DNA of 64,000 nucleotides from Podocnemis expansa. Taxonomy: Eukaryota; Chordata; Testudines; Podocnemididae. The position numbers and the translations under genes are program-made. Location of the stretch: NCBI GenBank assembly GCA_007922195.1, contig ML681971.1, forward strand, positions 21,034,042-21,098,041, read 5' to 3'. Shown in pieces: positions 47,236-57,772 of the stretch. The notes below the pieces were generated by a model. That model had not been told where the DNA came from. It saw nothing but the letters and a program-made list of their open reading frames with translations, and did not search any database. The stretch's first letter is position 1, and every line of letters begins with the position of its first letter.

Positions 47236-48554
47236 CTAGGCTTACACTCTGGGGAAGGGAATGCTGGAGACAGAAAAGGAGGCACACTTCCTTGCTCAAT
47301 ACACTTGTTCTTCACACAAGCCATGTGAGAAAATTAAAAGCTCAGCCTGCTCAGATACCAAAACTGCCCCTCAGTGTTCAGCCCTCAGGGGGTCATACAG
47401 AAGGAGCAAGAAACCAGGAGAACCTGAAACATGAAGGAATAGTCCAAACAAACCAATAAAGCCGATGTAGGCCCTGCCAGCCTGCTCACTTTACTTTGCC
47501 TGATCCATGCAAGTATAATCCCTTTTGAGGATTTAAAAAGGAAATGCTGTTCCCCTCCAACCCCATGCCCTCTCCCTTGTTTCCCAACCAAATTAGGCTT
47601 TATAAGCAAACACAACCCTGATTTAAAAGAACCCCATGGTATTTCTACACACTTCCAAAGCAGAATCATTATAAACCCGATCTGCCAGCAGAACAACCCT
47701 TCATACTGCTGATTCTCCAGGAACCCCTGTGGTGGGAGAGGCCTGCTTGATTAATGAGCTCGTTGCTGCCAGGCTCACCACTCCCTGTCTACAACAGGCT
47801 TTCAGTTCTTGACGCTAAAAACAGACTTCCAGGTTTGATTGACTAGAACCCCTGCGAGTGCAGCGCAAGTCTAGTTCAGACATGTCTCACAAAGACAAGG
47901 AAACCATCTTCTTCCATTACCTTTAACTCTGTGATAAGAAGTGTTTGAAGTGAATGAGCCAAAAAAAAGTTCCAAGTCCTTGGGGATTTTTAGAAAACAA
48001 GTCAACCACAGGGCTCATTTTAGAAAACTCCACATTTTCTTTTGGATGAACAAAACACAAACCCTGGAAGAAGTTGGAGATTTAAGAGACCTATTTGATC
48101 AATGATTCTTCTCAGCTTTTTTCCACACTAGGACCCTTCTCCCAGAGATTTATGATCCCAACACTCATCTGAGAACTCCATGCCATCTCCCAATCCAGAG
48201 CAGATTATGCCCTGTACTTTCCTAGCCCTTTGTCCAACCTCATTTTCAAAGTACATCTCTCCTACTCTTTGATGAGCGTAGCACTGTTTAACATATCTCA
48301 CCACCAGGAAGGTTCCCTGCCCTCTCCCAAACATTCAGCCTGCATGTTTCATTTCTTGATTTCATCCCACCACACTTAATACCATGTACGCCTCCTTAAA
48401 TAAATCCCACTCCCCCCCCCCCCACACACACACAATGAGCCCTCATCTGAGCACCTAGCCATCACAAAGCTCCTGCCACATTTGCCAGAAAGTGATAAAA
48501 AGACAACACACAATGACCAGATCCAAAGCAAAAGCTGTCTTAAAGTAGCGCCAG

Positions 48555-48710
48555 AAGGATAGCCATGTTAGTCTAGTTAAGCAAACTAACAAGGAGTCCT
48601 GTGGCGCTTTTAAAGAGTAACACATTTATTTATCACTCATTATTAAAGCTCATGTGTTAAATAAATGTCTTAGTCTTTAAAAGTGCCACAGGACTACTTG
48701 CTTGTCTTTA
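48555..48710. repeat. Penelope-like repeat, inverted pair (copy F)
   Basis: The minus half (gatagccatgttagtctag, aacaaggagtcctgtggcgc, taacacatttatttatcac) meets a plus half (aaagctcatgtgttaaataaatg, tcttagtctttaaaagtgcc, acaggactacttgc). The hairpin core is lost at the junction. Confidence 0.75.
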
Positions 48711-49464
48711 ACAGACAGTCCATTTATGCCAATGAAATCTACACAGCAGCTGGCTACAGGCACGACAAGGGGGAAATCACAGCAACTGGCTTCTACAGAG
48801 TTGCTGTCAAGCGAGTGACTTGCCCCTCACAAAATGTGCATTGTACAGCTATGGAAGCAAAAATGGAATGCTTGTGATCCCCACCTACCTCAGGGTCTGC
48901 GAGGCTGGCACCAAACAACACTCTCACTCTCCGTAGCATTACCGGCTCACTGCTATCCATATTCACAGGAGTTTTAGCTGTTGCCCAACGCCACAAACAA
49001 TGCATTGTTATTACCGTAATCTCTTCCAAAACTAAAGGATTTGACAGTTGGACATTATTCTTGTTTCCAAGAGATGTGTTCCAAGGGGTAAAAGGACAGC
49101 CGTTAAAACGCTGAGAGCTTTCAAGCTGCACAATGGCTGGAGCCGTGTCAGTGAGCAAAAAATAGGCTTTGCTCTGGACTGGACGAGTCAGCAAATATTT
49201 TAAATTAGCACAAGCACTCTGTTTCTGACAGGAGAGCCCAGGAGTTTCAGCCCAGCAGCTTTATTTTTGGAGAAGGGGCTGGAAATGGACTCATCACCAT
49301 GCGCTGAAAACTACTCGTAAGAAAGCAGTTTTTCCAATTGTTGCATGGCAGATTAGCACAGTCATCGTGATATTTCGGCAGCATCGGAAATGAAAAGACC
49401 ATCTGACCATTCACATACACAGAGACCAACAGAAGCATGAGTTCTTTGTTTGCCTAGGACAGGA

Positions 49465-49690
49465 GCATGGTCCAGTGGATACAGCAACAAGCTGGCAGCC
49501 AAGAAACCTGGGTTCTGTCACTTTGCCAATCTACTGAGTACCCTTGAGCAAGCTACCTCACCTTTTTCTGCCTCTGTTTTCCTTCCCACACTGCTCAGTC
49601 CCTCTACTTAGCGTACCTGCTCCTCAGGGCACAGACTGACTGTCGCCCTCTGTTTATACACAGTCTGATGCAGCGGGGCCCCATTTCATG
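49465..49690 (+). repeat. MIR-like SINE
   Basis: ggagcatggtccagtggata, caagctggcagccaagaaacctgggttctgtc, cttgagcaagctacctcacc and tctgcctctgttttcc follow the sense MIR-like layout including the A-box-like head. Confidence 0.7.
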
Positions 49691-49826
49691 ACACACGGAT
49701 ACATTTTTCAAAAAGCATCAGTGGGATGATAGGTACATTTAAAATTTTTCCCCAAATGACTTGCATGCCTAAATCCCTTTAAATGGGAAATACATTCAAC
49801 AGCCAAAGTCACCTTTGAAAGTTTTC

Positions 49827-49875
49827 CAAAGGTAGTTTTCATTCACAGGTGGGAAAACTGAGGTATGGAAAAAAA
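49827..49875 (-). repeat. MIR-like SINE, left part, split by DIRS element
   Basis: cattcacaggtgggaaaactgaggtatgg is the complement-type MIR-like text (tagatggggaaactgaggca). It resumes after the DIRS element at 55641 (gtgatccactcaaggtcactagcagagcc), so the DIRS copy inserted into an older SINE. Confidence 0.65.
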
Positions 49876-49916
49876 GGACAGTTACTCACCTGTAACTTCT
49901 GTTCTTCGAGATAGGC

Positions 49917-50090
49917 TGCTCACATCCATTCCCCTTAGGTGCGCATGCGCCGATGTGCCTAGCTGCTGGAAAGCTTTTGCCCTTAGTCTGACCTCCCAGG
50001 GGCAGCAGCGGCGCCCCCTAGCGCGGCCAGCGACCGCCCCTTCCTAGCCGCTGCTGCTCCGCCTCTCCCCTCAGTCCCTTCTTTCTGGTA
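49917..50090 (+). repeat. DIRS inverted terminal repeat (window left)
   Basis: It begins ggctgctcacatccattcccc and runs through gatgtgcctagctgctggaaagc, gacctcccaggggcagcag and cctagccgctgctgctccgc. It is the inverted copy of 55455-55630 with scattered CpG-type differences. Confidence 0.9.
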
Positions 50091-50117
50091 ACTCCAAAGA
50101 GGGGAAGGGGGGCGGGT

Positions 50118-50215
50118 GTGGAATGGATGTGAGCAGCGCATCTCGAAGAACAGAAGTTACAGGTAAGTAACTGTCCTTCTTCTCCGAGCAGCTACTCACA
50201 TGCATTCCCCTTAGG
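50118..50215. repeat. DIRS internal complementary region
   Basis: The first 60 bp (50118-50177: ggatgtgagcagcgcatctcg, aagaacagaagttacagg) are the complement of the left terminus (49877-49937). The next stretch (50178-50215: cttcttctccgagcagctac, tcacatgcattcccc) is the complement of the right terminus (55597-55640). Fusion of complements to both termini is the defining layout of a DIRS ICR, thought to template circle closure. Confidence 0.88.
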
Positions 50216-50250
50216 TGCATAGCGAGCCCTACCTTGGATGGCGGGTGGAG

Positions 50251-51347
50251 TTACAAGCTGCTGGTGCGAAGGACGGCTTCGTCAAACGCTGCGTCACCTC
50301 TTGCCTGTTGCACCAGGGCATAGTGGGAGGTGAAAGTGTGGACTGAAGCCCAAGTTGCTGCCTGGCAAATCTCCTGGATGGGAATACAGGCTAAGAAAGC
50401 TGCTGACGCTGCTTGAGCTCTAGTCGAGTGCACCTTAACGGGCCCAGGGAGCGGGGTCCCGGCGATTCAGTAGCATTCCCTTATGCAGGCAACAATCCAG
50501 GACGAGCCTGTCTGCAACGTCACCGGGTTGCCCTTGAGTCTTTCCGCTGTGGCTACAAATAACTGCACTGATTTGTGGAAGGGCCTCGTTCTTTCAATGT
50601 ATGTAGGGCCTTGGCCTTTAACGTCCAGGGACTGCCATCGCCTCTGTTCCTCTGAGGCATGCGGCTTGGGAAAGAACATGGGCAGAAAAATGTCCGGGTT
50701 CAAGTGGAAGGCTGACACCACCTTCAGGAGGAAGGCCGGATGCAGCCGAAGGCGCACCTTGTCCTTGAAGAACACTGTGTATGGTAGTTCAGATGAGAAG
50801 GCCCAGAGTTCTGACACCCTCCTGCCTGACGTGATGGCCACCAAGAAGGCTACCTTCTGCGAAAGGATGGTGAGGGGGCACGTGGCCATGGGTTCGAAGG
50901 GTGGATCGAAAAGTATGCGGAGGACCAGGTTGAGGTCCCATGGGGGGGGATGGGGGCTCGTGCCCTTGGAAGCACTCTGTCCAGTCCTCTGAGGAAGCAT
51001 ACTGCCATCAGGTGTGAGAAGACTCGGCCTCTCTCTAAGGGCCGGTGGAAGGCGGAGATGGCCGCTAGGTGGACCCTCAAGGAGGATGAGGTCAGGCCCT
51101 GCTGGCTCAGGGAGCATAGGTAGTCCAGGATTACCTGGATGGGTGCCCCCAGCGGATCCACCCCTCTGGCCCTGGCCCAGTTCACAAACCTCTTCCACTT
51201 TGCCTTGTAGGTATGCCACGTGGATCGCTTCCGGCTACCCAGGAGGATGCGTCTCATATCTTCCGAGCAGGTCAGTTCCTCTGCAGTCAACCATGGAGCT
51301 TCCAGGCGGTCAGGTGGAGTGAGGCCAGATTCGGGTGGAAAAGTCAC
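50251..51347 (-). pseudogene. DIRS tyrosine recombinase, broken
   Basis: The N-terminal core-binding part (51347-50990) includes SRKRSTWHTYKAKWKRFVNW and IQVILDYLCSLSQQGLTSSS. A frameshift near 50.95-51.0 kb moves to the frame with AFLVAITSGRRVSELWAFSS, the box I arginine. An in-frame TGA at 50468-50470 follows RECY. Beyond it, in the same frame, are HSTR (HxxR box, about 50420-50431) and WASVHTFTSHYAL with the candidate catalytic Tyr (about 50315). All catalytic positions are thus visible but not in one open frame. Confidence 0.85.
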
Positions 51348-53129
51348 CTCTCGTCCTGTGACAGCAGGTCAGGCCTGAGTGGGAGCTCCCGCAGTGGGGC
51401 TACCGATAGTTCGAGCAAGAGGTGAAACCAGTGCTGGCGGGGCCATGCTGGGGCAATGAGGATGACTTTCGCCTTGTCCCTTTTCACCTTTTGGAGGACT
51501 CTGTGCAGAAGTGGAAATGGGGGGAAGGTGTAGAGGAGGCCGCTTGACCAGTTCAGCAGGAGCGCATCAGGTAGGGAGCCCCTCTCCATGCCTTTGCGGG
51601 AGAACAGCCGGCACTTCCTGTTCTTGCTGGTTGCGAAAAGGTCCACTTGGGGATGACCCCAGTCATGGAAGATGGATTGTGCCACCGTGGGGTGGAGAGA
51701 CCACTCGTGCTGTGAACAGAAGTACCTGCTCAGGCGATCCGCTTGGCTGTTCCTCGCTCCCGAGAGGTGAGAGGCCACTAAGTGGAAACTGCACCTTATT
51801 GCTAAATCCCATAGGCGGGTCGCTTCTCGACATAAGGCTGAGGAGCGGGCGCCCCCTTGGTGGTTCACGTAGTGCATAGCAGTCATGTTGTCAGTGAGGA
51901 CATGAAGGAACCGGCCACGCAGATGGTCCGTGAAGACCGTGCAGGCGAGCCTTACTGCTCGCAACTCTTTCACGTTGATGTGGAGGGAGACCTCCCTCGG
52001 CTCCCAGGTCCCTTGGGTGCTGGGGCCGGAACTCAAGTGAGCCCCCCATCCTTTGTTGGAAGCTTCCGATATCAGCGACACCGAGGGGGTTATCGAGCCG
52101 AAGGGGATCCCTTCCATCGCCTTTCCCGGGCTCATCCACCACGCCCACTGATGCAAAACCTGCCTCGGGACCCGCACCACCTTGTCCCAATGATGCCTGC
52201 TGGGACGAAAAGCCGACCGGAGCCACAACTGCAGGGGGTGAAGATGGAGGTGGGCAAGGAGGACTACAGGCATGGCTGCCGCCATGTGGCCGAGAAGTCT
52301 CATGCATTGTCTGGCTGTGGTGGTTGGGTCCCTTTCGAGTGCGGCAATGGCGTCGGCTATGGCCTCAAACCTGGCTGGCAGCAGGGAGGCCTCAGCCTGG
52401 TCTGAATCCAGGAACGCCCCGATAAACTCTATCCTTTGAGTGGGGGACAAGACTGACTTTTGCTCACTGATTAGCAGGCCCAGGCAGTTGCACAAAGCGC
52501 AGGTCATGAGGATGGCTGCCCACAAGCAGCCTTCCATCCTTCCTCTGAGAAGCCAGTCGTCCAGGTAAGGAAAGACCTGGATCCCCTCCTTCGCAGGGTG
52601 GCCGCCACCACCGCCATGCATTTCATGAAAACCCTTGGGGCCAATGCCAAAGCGAACAGGAGGACTGAACTGGAAATGTCTGGTGCCCCTGACGAATCTC
52701 AGGAACTTCCTGTGACTGGGTATGATCGAAATATGGAAGTAGGCATCCTGCAAGTCGAGGGCGGCAAACCAATCCCCGGGATCTACTGACAGGATAATGT
52801 GGTTGAGGGTGACCATCCGGAACTTCAGCTTCTTGAGGAACCTGTTCAGGCCTTGAAGGTCCAAGATGGGTCAGAGGCCTCCCTTTGCTTTGGGGATGAG
52901 AAAATAGCGGGAGTAAAATCCTTCCCCTCTCTGTCCCTTCGGGACCAGTTCTACGGCCCCAAGCCTCAGGAGCTTCCCCGCCTCCTCGCTGAGGAGCTGC
53001 TCGTGCCCTGGGTCCTGAGGGAGGGACTGGGGGGCCGGGGGGCATCTGCAGGGCCTTGCATGGAACTGCAGGGCATAGCCATGGAGGACCATCCACAGCA
53101 CCTGTTCGTCTGTTGTGATTGAGGCCCAC
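51344..53129 (-). pseudogene. DIRS reverse transcriptase-RNase H, broken
   Basis: The RT N-terminus (53129-52871) includes RRGEGFYSRY-like text (GEGFYSRYFLIPKAKGG). An in-frame TGA (52872-52874) separates it from PILDLQGLNRFLKKL. RT motifs follow: WFAALDLQDAYFHI and FPYLDDWLL (YLDD catalytic pair). RNase H follows: SEASNKGWGAHL, NVKELRAVRLA and VLTDNMTAMHYV. The C-terminal DIRS-specific part includes DLFATSKNRKCRLFSRKG and LIAPAWPRQHWFHLLL. Between motifs, about 52600-52670, the frame is shifted and shifted back. Confidence 0.9.
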
Positions 53130-53216
53130 TAGCGGAAGAAGGAGAGCCGGTCGCGAAAGGGCGGAGCTGGGAAGGACCGGGCCGGGTGGAGCGGGCCGCC
53201 ACCCTCGGGCCTTACG

Positions 53217-55286
53217 TCAAAAACGCTTCCGCTGACTGCCAGGAGGGCGCCTGGTCGATCGTGCAAGCCTGGACGGGGAGCCGGACTGGCCGCCCCTAGT
53301 GGGTCTCGCCCTCTCTCTGTCTCCAAGCCTGGTGCGGGGGGGAAAAGGTTGACATGGTTGGAAGGGCTGGCCCCACGACTGTTGTCTGGGCTGGCGACGG
53401 GGCTCCTGTGATGAATACAGGCCCAGGGACTGCAGTGTCATGCGAGAGTCCTTTAGCCCGTGTAACTTTGTCTTTGTCTTCTCGGAAAACAATGAGGGCC
53501 CCTCAAATGGGAGGTCCTGGATTGATTGCTGTACCAGTGGGGGAAGCCCCGAAACCTGGAGCCAGACCGCCCGGCATAGGCATACGGCTGAAGTGACTGC
53601 GTGTCCCGCCAAGTCGGCAGGATCCCAGGCAGCCTGCAGTGTCGCCTTCGCCACCAGCGACCCTTCCTCCAAAATAGTGATGAAATCAGCACGTGTCAGG
53701 AGGCATAGAGTCTGAAAAGTGTACCAGGGAGCCCCATAGGTTAAAATTATACTGCCCCAGCAGAGCTTGGTGGTTTGCGATCTTGAGCTGCATTGTCGCT
53801 GTTGAATAAAGTTTTTTACCCGACGCATCAAGCGCTTTGGCGTCCTTATTTCGCGGTGTCACCGCTGGTTGGCCCTGGCGTTCCCTCTGGTTGGCTGCCT
53901 CCACCACCAGGGAGGAGGGCTCTGGGTGGGAGTATAAATATTGGAAGGGGACCGTGGGGACATACTATTTCTCTTCTGCCCCCTTATGGGTGGCCGTCGC
54001 TGATGCCTGCCACACCGCATTCACGATCTTCTGAACTCCTTCATGCAGGGGCAAGGCCAACCGTGGAGTCCCCGAGGAGGACAAGACGTTAAAGAGTGAG
54101 TCCAAACTGTCTTTCACCTCTTCCACTGGCAGACCGAGATTTGATGCTAGTCTACGCAGGAGATCCTGATGCGCTCTAAAATCGTCAGTGGGTGTGGCTG
54201 CCTCCCGCAGCACCAGTTAATCTGTGCACACCAACTGCTGGCTAGGCAACTGGGGTGGTGCAGCAGGAGGGTCATCCCAACCCCGCCTGCCCTGTGCTGA
54301 GGGCGCAGGTCCTGGGCGGCCCAGTGAGAGAGATGACAGAGGGTGAGGCCCCACGCCCATGCATCTTTTTCTGACCAGGCAGAGTGCCCCCCCGTACCTG
54401 GGCCGGGCGAGCAAAAGGAACTCCTGTCCCGACTGGGGTCCCCGCGGGCAATGCTGGCGGTCCCTTTGCCAGGCCAGAGAGCGGCCCTGGCGTCAGTACC
54501 GGGCCCTTTTTTGCCGCCTTCTGCGGTGGTGAGGGGCTGAGGATGACGACGATGAGGAGATGGAAGAGGTTAGCCGTCACCTTTTCCTCCCTCCAGGTGA
54601 GCTCCGGTGCCACCCTGATGATCTGCCCCGCTGCGGGGCGTGCCCCGATGATGAGGACAGTGGGCTAGACCCAGTCTCCGGGTGGCCCTCGCGTGCTGAG
54701 CACCTACGGTGCTGCCCCCGCCGTGCCAATGGCTCCGTGAGGGGGGCGGCCGCGTGTTCTGCTGTGGGCAGTCCCACTCAGGGGAGAGCAGAGGCGGTTT
54801 CCCTAAAGAGGATAGCCAGGGTCGTGTCTCTGGTGGGGGTGGGAGTAAGGGCAAGGTCGCCAGGGCCCTTGCCACCTCATAAGCCTCTGGTGTAGAGGGA
54901 GCGGGCACTGGCTCCGCTCTCAGGCCGCCCGGGGTCAAGGGAGAGTCCGCCCGCTCGGGGCTCCTACGATCCCGACCCGCACAGGCTTCTGCCCTTGGTG
55001 ACGGTGCCGCTGGTGCCGGCTGGTCTGGGTGTGCAGCGGGGGTCCCCCCTTGGGGCACTTTCTCAGAGTCCGGAGCCGGGGCTAGTGCGGCTTCCATAAG
55101 CAGGGCTTTCAGCCTAGCGTCCCGCTCCTTTTTTGTGGGTGGCTTAAAGGCTCTGCAGAGCTTACACTTGTCCATGCAGTGTGCCTCCCCTAGGCACCGC
55201 AGGCATTGGTCTTGGGGGTCGCTCACGGAGAACGCCCTACCGCAGGCCGTGCACTGCCTGAAGCCGGGCGAGCGAGGCATCCCCAA
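53217..55286 (-). pseudogene. DIRS Gag-like protein, broken
   Basis: It starts at the Met at 55286 (MGMPRSPGFRQCTACGRAF), followed by a Cys-His cluster, CxxC...CLRCLGEAHCMDKCKLC, likely zinc-binding and typical of DIRS N-termini. A long Pro/Ala-rich linker follows. Continuations in shifted frames are DDFRAHQDLLRRLASNLGL (54213-53965), ANQRERQGQPAVTPRNKDA (53907-53686) and DLPFEGPSLFSEKTKTKLHG (53831-53217). At least three frameshifts are needed to connect them. Boundaries with the RT gene are uncertain. Confidence 0.8.
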
Positions 55287-55454
55287 TCCTTGTTTTGCTT
55301 TCTCTCTTTTTTAAGTTTTTTCTTGTTTTTACTGACTAACTAACTAGAAACTACTAATTACTAACTAACTATTAATAACGCAGGACAAGACATGGAGAAG
55401 CAGACAAGGCAAGCACGTGGAGCACAGCAAACCGGCAACCAACACCAACGGCGG

Positions 55455-55640
55455 AAAGAAGGAACTGAGGGGAGAGGCGGAGCAGCAGCGGCTAGGAAGG
55501 GGCAGTCGCTGGCCACGCTAGGGGGTGCCACTGCTGCCCCTGGGAGGTCAGACTAAGGGCAAAAGCTTTCCGGCAGCTAGGCACATCGACGCATGCGGAC
55601 CTAAGGGGAATGCATGTGAGCAGCTGCTTGAAGGAGGAGA
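55455..55640 (-). repeat. DIRS inverted terminal repeat (window right)
   Basis: ggcggagcagcagcggctagg, gcagtcgctggccacgctag, ggtcagactaagggcaaaagc and ctaaggggaatgcatgtgagc are the complement of 49917-50090. It lies just upstream of the Gag-like start. Confidence 0.9.
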
Positions 55641-56345
55641 AAAGTGATCCACTCAAGGTCACTAGCAGAGCCTAGAAAAAAATCTGCATCTTACATCCTT
55701 TTACATCGGGCTATGTAGCCAGAGGATTCCCTCACATTCTTCCCTGCAAAATCAAAGGCATTGTGTACTAGACAATGCTACGGGTAAGAACCCAAAAGGT
55801 GACACAAGTATATCATCTCCCAGCCCTAGAGAGCACCCTTCTTCTGACTAGCAGTTTTCAAAGCATGCTCCTCGGATGTGAATATATTTCAGGTTCTATA
55901 TAAATAAAAGCTCTCTTGACTTATGAAATCTGAGCACAACAGAAATGTTCCCTGATTTGTATAAAAATATCCAGTAGAAAACAGATCACAGAAAAAAAAA
56001 TAAGACAGACCAGACAACCCCACGCACTGTTTGCATTCCTGAGAGTGAAGCCTCACAAGCTTGACTGTAAACGAAAGGTAAACAGATTTCATTAATTGCC
56101 CTTATCCAAGTAGAAAGAAGAGTAGGACACTCCTCAACAAAACAAAACAAAAACGTCACACCAGAAAAGCCCTACTATAAATAGCAGAAAACCAACTGGA
56201 TTTGTATCACTCTCTGGTTTACCAGTCTGGGTCTTTCCTTCCTCCTGCAATACCCCCATCCACTCCTGAACCTGCAGGCTCCAAATTCATTCCCAGAAAC
56301 CCACGCAAAAATAAAACTAGAAAAACACTCCACTGTGACTTTCAT

Positions 56346-56492
56346 ACATTTTAAGGTCAGAAGGGACCAATATAATTGTCTAGTCTGACCTACTGCACTA
56401 CGCAGGCCAAAGAATCTTCTGCCCAGGCTTGCAACAGACATCTAACCTATGATTGATTTACTGTAGTCCCCTAATCATAATTTAAAGATTCC
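56346..56492 (+). repeat. CR1-related repeat fragment
   Basis: ttttaaggtcagaagggacc, aatataattgtctagtctgacc, tactgcactacgcaggcc, then aacctatgattgatttactg is a common reptilian CR1-tail-type repeat layout. Confidence 0.6.
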
Positions 56493-56718
56493 AATCCTCT
56501 TTCCAAGCTCTCCTAAATACTACCACAGCCAGCTGCACGAGAAAACAATAACGTTTTGCAATGAAATGGGATCAGAATTCAAGAAAACTAGCCCCGGGAT
56601 CAAAAAGCAATCTAAATAAGTGCTTCACACAAGACTGGTATTTCTGATGATGGGAGCAAGAACACCACTGTTTGTGGTTTTCCCTTAGAACTGGGAGCAG
56701 CAAGGGGGCTATGAAGTA

Positions 56719-57772
56719 CAGTGGGGACCCGTTAACAAGCGACCGGTTAGCACGTGGGTCTGGTTAATGTGCGCTCCAGTCATGTCCCCCAAAGCCAGCA
56801 AGTTCACGCGCGGGACTCAGTAACTTGCGCTGCCTACAAGCAGAAGTTGGCCGAGGCAGGAAACACAGAGCAAGCCTTAGTAGCACTGCTTTTTTCTTTT
56901 CATGAGCATAGTGGAAAAATGTGTAATGCTTGATCTCATTGTCACAGAATGTGGAGTGAGCCTTAGTACTGCTGCCTTTTTTCTTTTCATGAGCCTTGGA
57001 ACGCTTCCCCCTAAAAAACGGTGTTTTTTTGAGCATTCCAGCATGCCTGAACCCCTGTATGTAAAAAGCCACACAAAATCATGTCTTTTTAAAATGCCTG
57101 CTGGATGGAGGATACGAAAGTAAAAAGAAGGACATGTCCTCCTTTTCCCTGACATCTGGTAACCCTAGCTACCGCCAGCAGTCTGAGGGGATGTGGATGC
57201 GTCCCCAGCTGCTTCTGGATGAGCTGGAAAGCTTCTGCCATGGGGGCCATCCGGATCTGCTCCCTCCCCCCCCCCCCCCCCCATGGCTTGCTGGTGCGGC
57301 CGTAGCTCCTCTGCTTGTCTGGTGACAGATGGAGACGGATCCGGATCCCTGCAACCTGCCAGTGGTGGCAGAAGCTTTGTGCCACCGCTGGCAGGCTGGG
57401 AGAATCTGGATCCGATCCCAGCTGCCACAGGACAAGTGGAGGAGCTTCCGCCGCGTTGGCAAGCCGCTGGGGGGGGGGAGGGAGGAAGTAGATCCGGATG
57501 GCCCCCCCTGCAGAAGCTTCCCATCTCATCCAGAAGCAGCTGGGGACGCATCCAGATCCCCACTGCTCCCTGCCAGCCCGAAGACTGTGTCTTCAGGCTG
57601 GCTAGGGTCGCTGGCTGCTGGCTCTGCACTGATCTGTGCACCAGTGAGCACTTTTTGCTGCGCATGCATGCGCAGAGCTTAGGGGGAACATTGGCCATTT
57701 ACAAGCGGTCTGCTTAACGCACGGTCTCCGGGGCTTGTCCCCCGATGCCTGCGTGTTAACGGGTCCCCACTG
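56719..57772. mobile_element. Tigger/pogo-like DNA transposon, non-autonomous
   Basis: It begins cagtggggacccgttaacaag and ends gtgttaacgggtccccactg, inverted ends of about 20 bp, flanked by TA on both sides (56717-56718 and 57773-57774) as for Tc1/mariner/pogo elements. Inner ends also mirror (gcgaccggttagcacg against aacgcacggtctccgg). No transposase is recognisable. The centre is an inserted or evolved palindrome (57183-57565). Confidence 0.85.
57183..57565. repeat. large palindrome inside the Tigger-like element
   Basis: Centre at about 57374. The arms (left gtggatgcgtccccagctgc, ttctggatgagctgg, gggccatccggatctgc; right gcagctggggacgcatcc and so on) are each about 190 bp with scattered mismatches. 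A C17 run lies at 57266-57282 opposite a G9 run near 57470. The same peptide-like text appears on both strands, which explains overlapping open frames. Confidence 0.88.

Larger units (their letters stand above)
49876..55640 (-). mobile_element. DIRS-type retrotransposon, degraded
   Basis: A 5.8-kb element in minus orientation. Order in its own direction: inverted terminal repeat, Gag-like region with Zn motif, RT-RNase H, tyrosine recombinase, internal complementary region, inverted terminal repeat. DIRS elements replicate through a circular intermediate and integrate with a tyrosine recombinase rather than an integrase, usually without target duplications; none is seen. Frameshifts and in-frame TGA codons in every gene mark it as inactive. 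It interrupts a MIR-like SINE. Confidence 0.93.

Noticed and set aside
50483..54895. Plus-strand open frames across the DIRS element
   Set aside because: They are antisense shadows of the DIRS genes, open because the element is GC-rich.
57165..57717. Overlapping open frames on both strands with GHPDLLPP-type text
   Set aside because: They are produced by the palindrome in the Tigger-like element; the same words appear on both strands because the arms are inverted copies.
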